Of a stretch of 34,894 nt of DNA, positions 34,710-34,894 are shown piece after piece. The stretch covers positions 1 to 34,894 of IMG/VR virus record IMGVR_UViG_3300022836_000021, one strand, 5' to 3'. Each line of letters begins with the position of its first letter. The stretch's first letter is position 1. The DNA is from a virus. Below the pieces are notes generated by a model that worked only from the letters and a program-made list of their open reading frames with translations, was not told the origin of the DNA and made no database searches. Position numbers and translations under genes: made by a program.

Positions 34710-34894
34710 ATGAGAACACTATTACAGCGATACGATTTTGTTGCAGAGAATAAGCAGGATAACGAAAACATTACTGGCGACGCTCTTGTGGGAATGGTTA
34801 GAGGCTTAATTGTTCGCATGGAAGACAATAACTTAACCGAGAGCGGCAAGCATGAGCGGATAGGCGAGCTTATCTGTGTGGCTATTCGTGAACA
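34710..34894 (+). CDS. N-terminus of an unknown phage protein (partial)
   Basis: ATG at 34710 after ACGGGGATTCACA. 61 residues are visible before the window ends: MRTLLQRYDFVAENKQDNEN, then ITGDALVGMVRGLIVRMEDN and a helical ESGKHERIGELICVAIREH. It is divergent from the Cro-like gene, so it heads the opposite early unit of the right-hand block. Function unknown. Confidence 0.55.
   Translation, partial: MRTLLQRYDFVAENKQDNENITGDALVGMVRGLIVRMEDNNLTESGKHERIGELICVAIRE

Noticed and set aside
1-34894. CRISPR arrays, insertion sequences and integrase genes
   Set aside because: No regularly spaced repeats, transposase motifs or integrase signatures were seen; repeats found are promoter modules or hairpins.

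Overview
The window is dominated by a marine T4-like myovirus genome (about 1-30,840 and again about 32,015-32,800). The evidence is a T4-type replication set: UvsW helicase, gp41 helicase of 474 aa, gp61-type primase, and a probable gp62 clamp-loader subunit. T4-type late promoter boxes (TATAAATA), a phage peptide deformylase, a 2OG-Fe(II) oxygenase and a carbamoyltransferase fit the same picture. No photosynthesis genes are present, so the host cannot be named; an AT-rich Gram-negative marine bacterium with Kdo-containing LPS is a reasonable inference.

Layout. (1) 1-6,430, + strand: a tightly overlapping glycan cassette. It holds a pyruvyl transferase, an exostosin-like enzyme, a nucleotidyltransferase-cupin fusion, two DxD glycosyltransferases and three related GT-B-like proteins; a metal-type Kdo-8-phosphate synthase lies downstream at 13,132. 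(2) 6,445-12,001: an unknown protein, then UvsW broken into three genes. Two different split inteins interrupt it, one inside the P-loop (GAGK^T) and one inside the DECH box (DE^CH), each accompanied by a different homing endonuclease. No single product holds a complete ATPase site, so active helicase should need two protein trans-splicing events. (3) 12,005-17,734: small conserved phage genes, KdsA, peptide deformylase, a 185-aa miniature DnaE-like polymerase core and a virion protein. (4) 17,735-24,206: primase, whose 5' end is interrupted by a GIY-YIG endonuclease, then carbamoyltransferase, a frameshifted SGNH-like gene, gp41 and an oxygenase. (5) 24,207-25,030: a structured region without convincing genes, between converging transcription units. 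(6) 25,034-30,700, - strand: an early region of small genes, most under near-identical strong promoters (TTGACA-16/17-TGYTATAMT) and a shared AGGGCAAA leader just before the start codon, plus an AAA+ ATPase followed by a multi-hairpin RNA. (7) A tRNA-Arg and a tRNA fragment at 30,706-30,843.

Two blocks look foreign. 30,843 to about 32,015 cuts a tRNA at one edge and a phage gene at the other, and carries a truncated P-loop ATPase, a MazG-like gene and an unknown gene. From about 32,800 to the end is a different phage-like early region with a Cro-like repressor and a divergent gene. They may be natural mosaicism or chimeric joins; read data would decide.

Two translation modes appear. On the + strand every clear promoter (three sigma70-like, two or three T4-late-like) puts predicted +1 exactly on the A of an ATG, implying leaderless mRNAs. 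The - strand early genes have 40-60 nt leaders with the shared AGGGCAAA element. The loops of the RNA at 27,031-27,234 read UGCCCU, complementary to that element, which suggests, without proving, a phage-wide antisense or decoy control of early translation.
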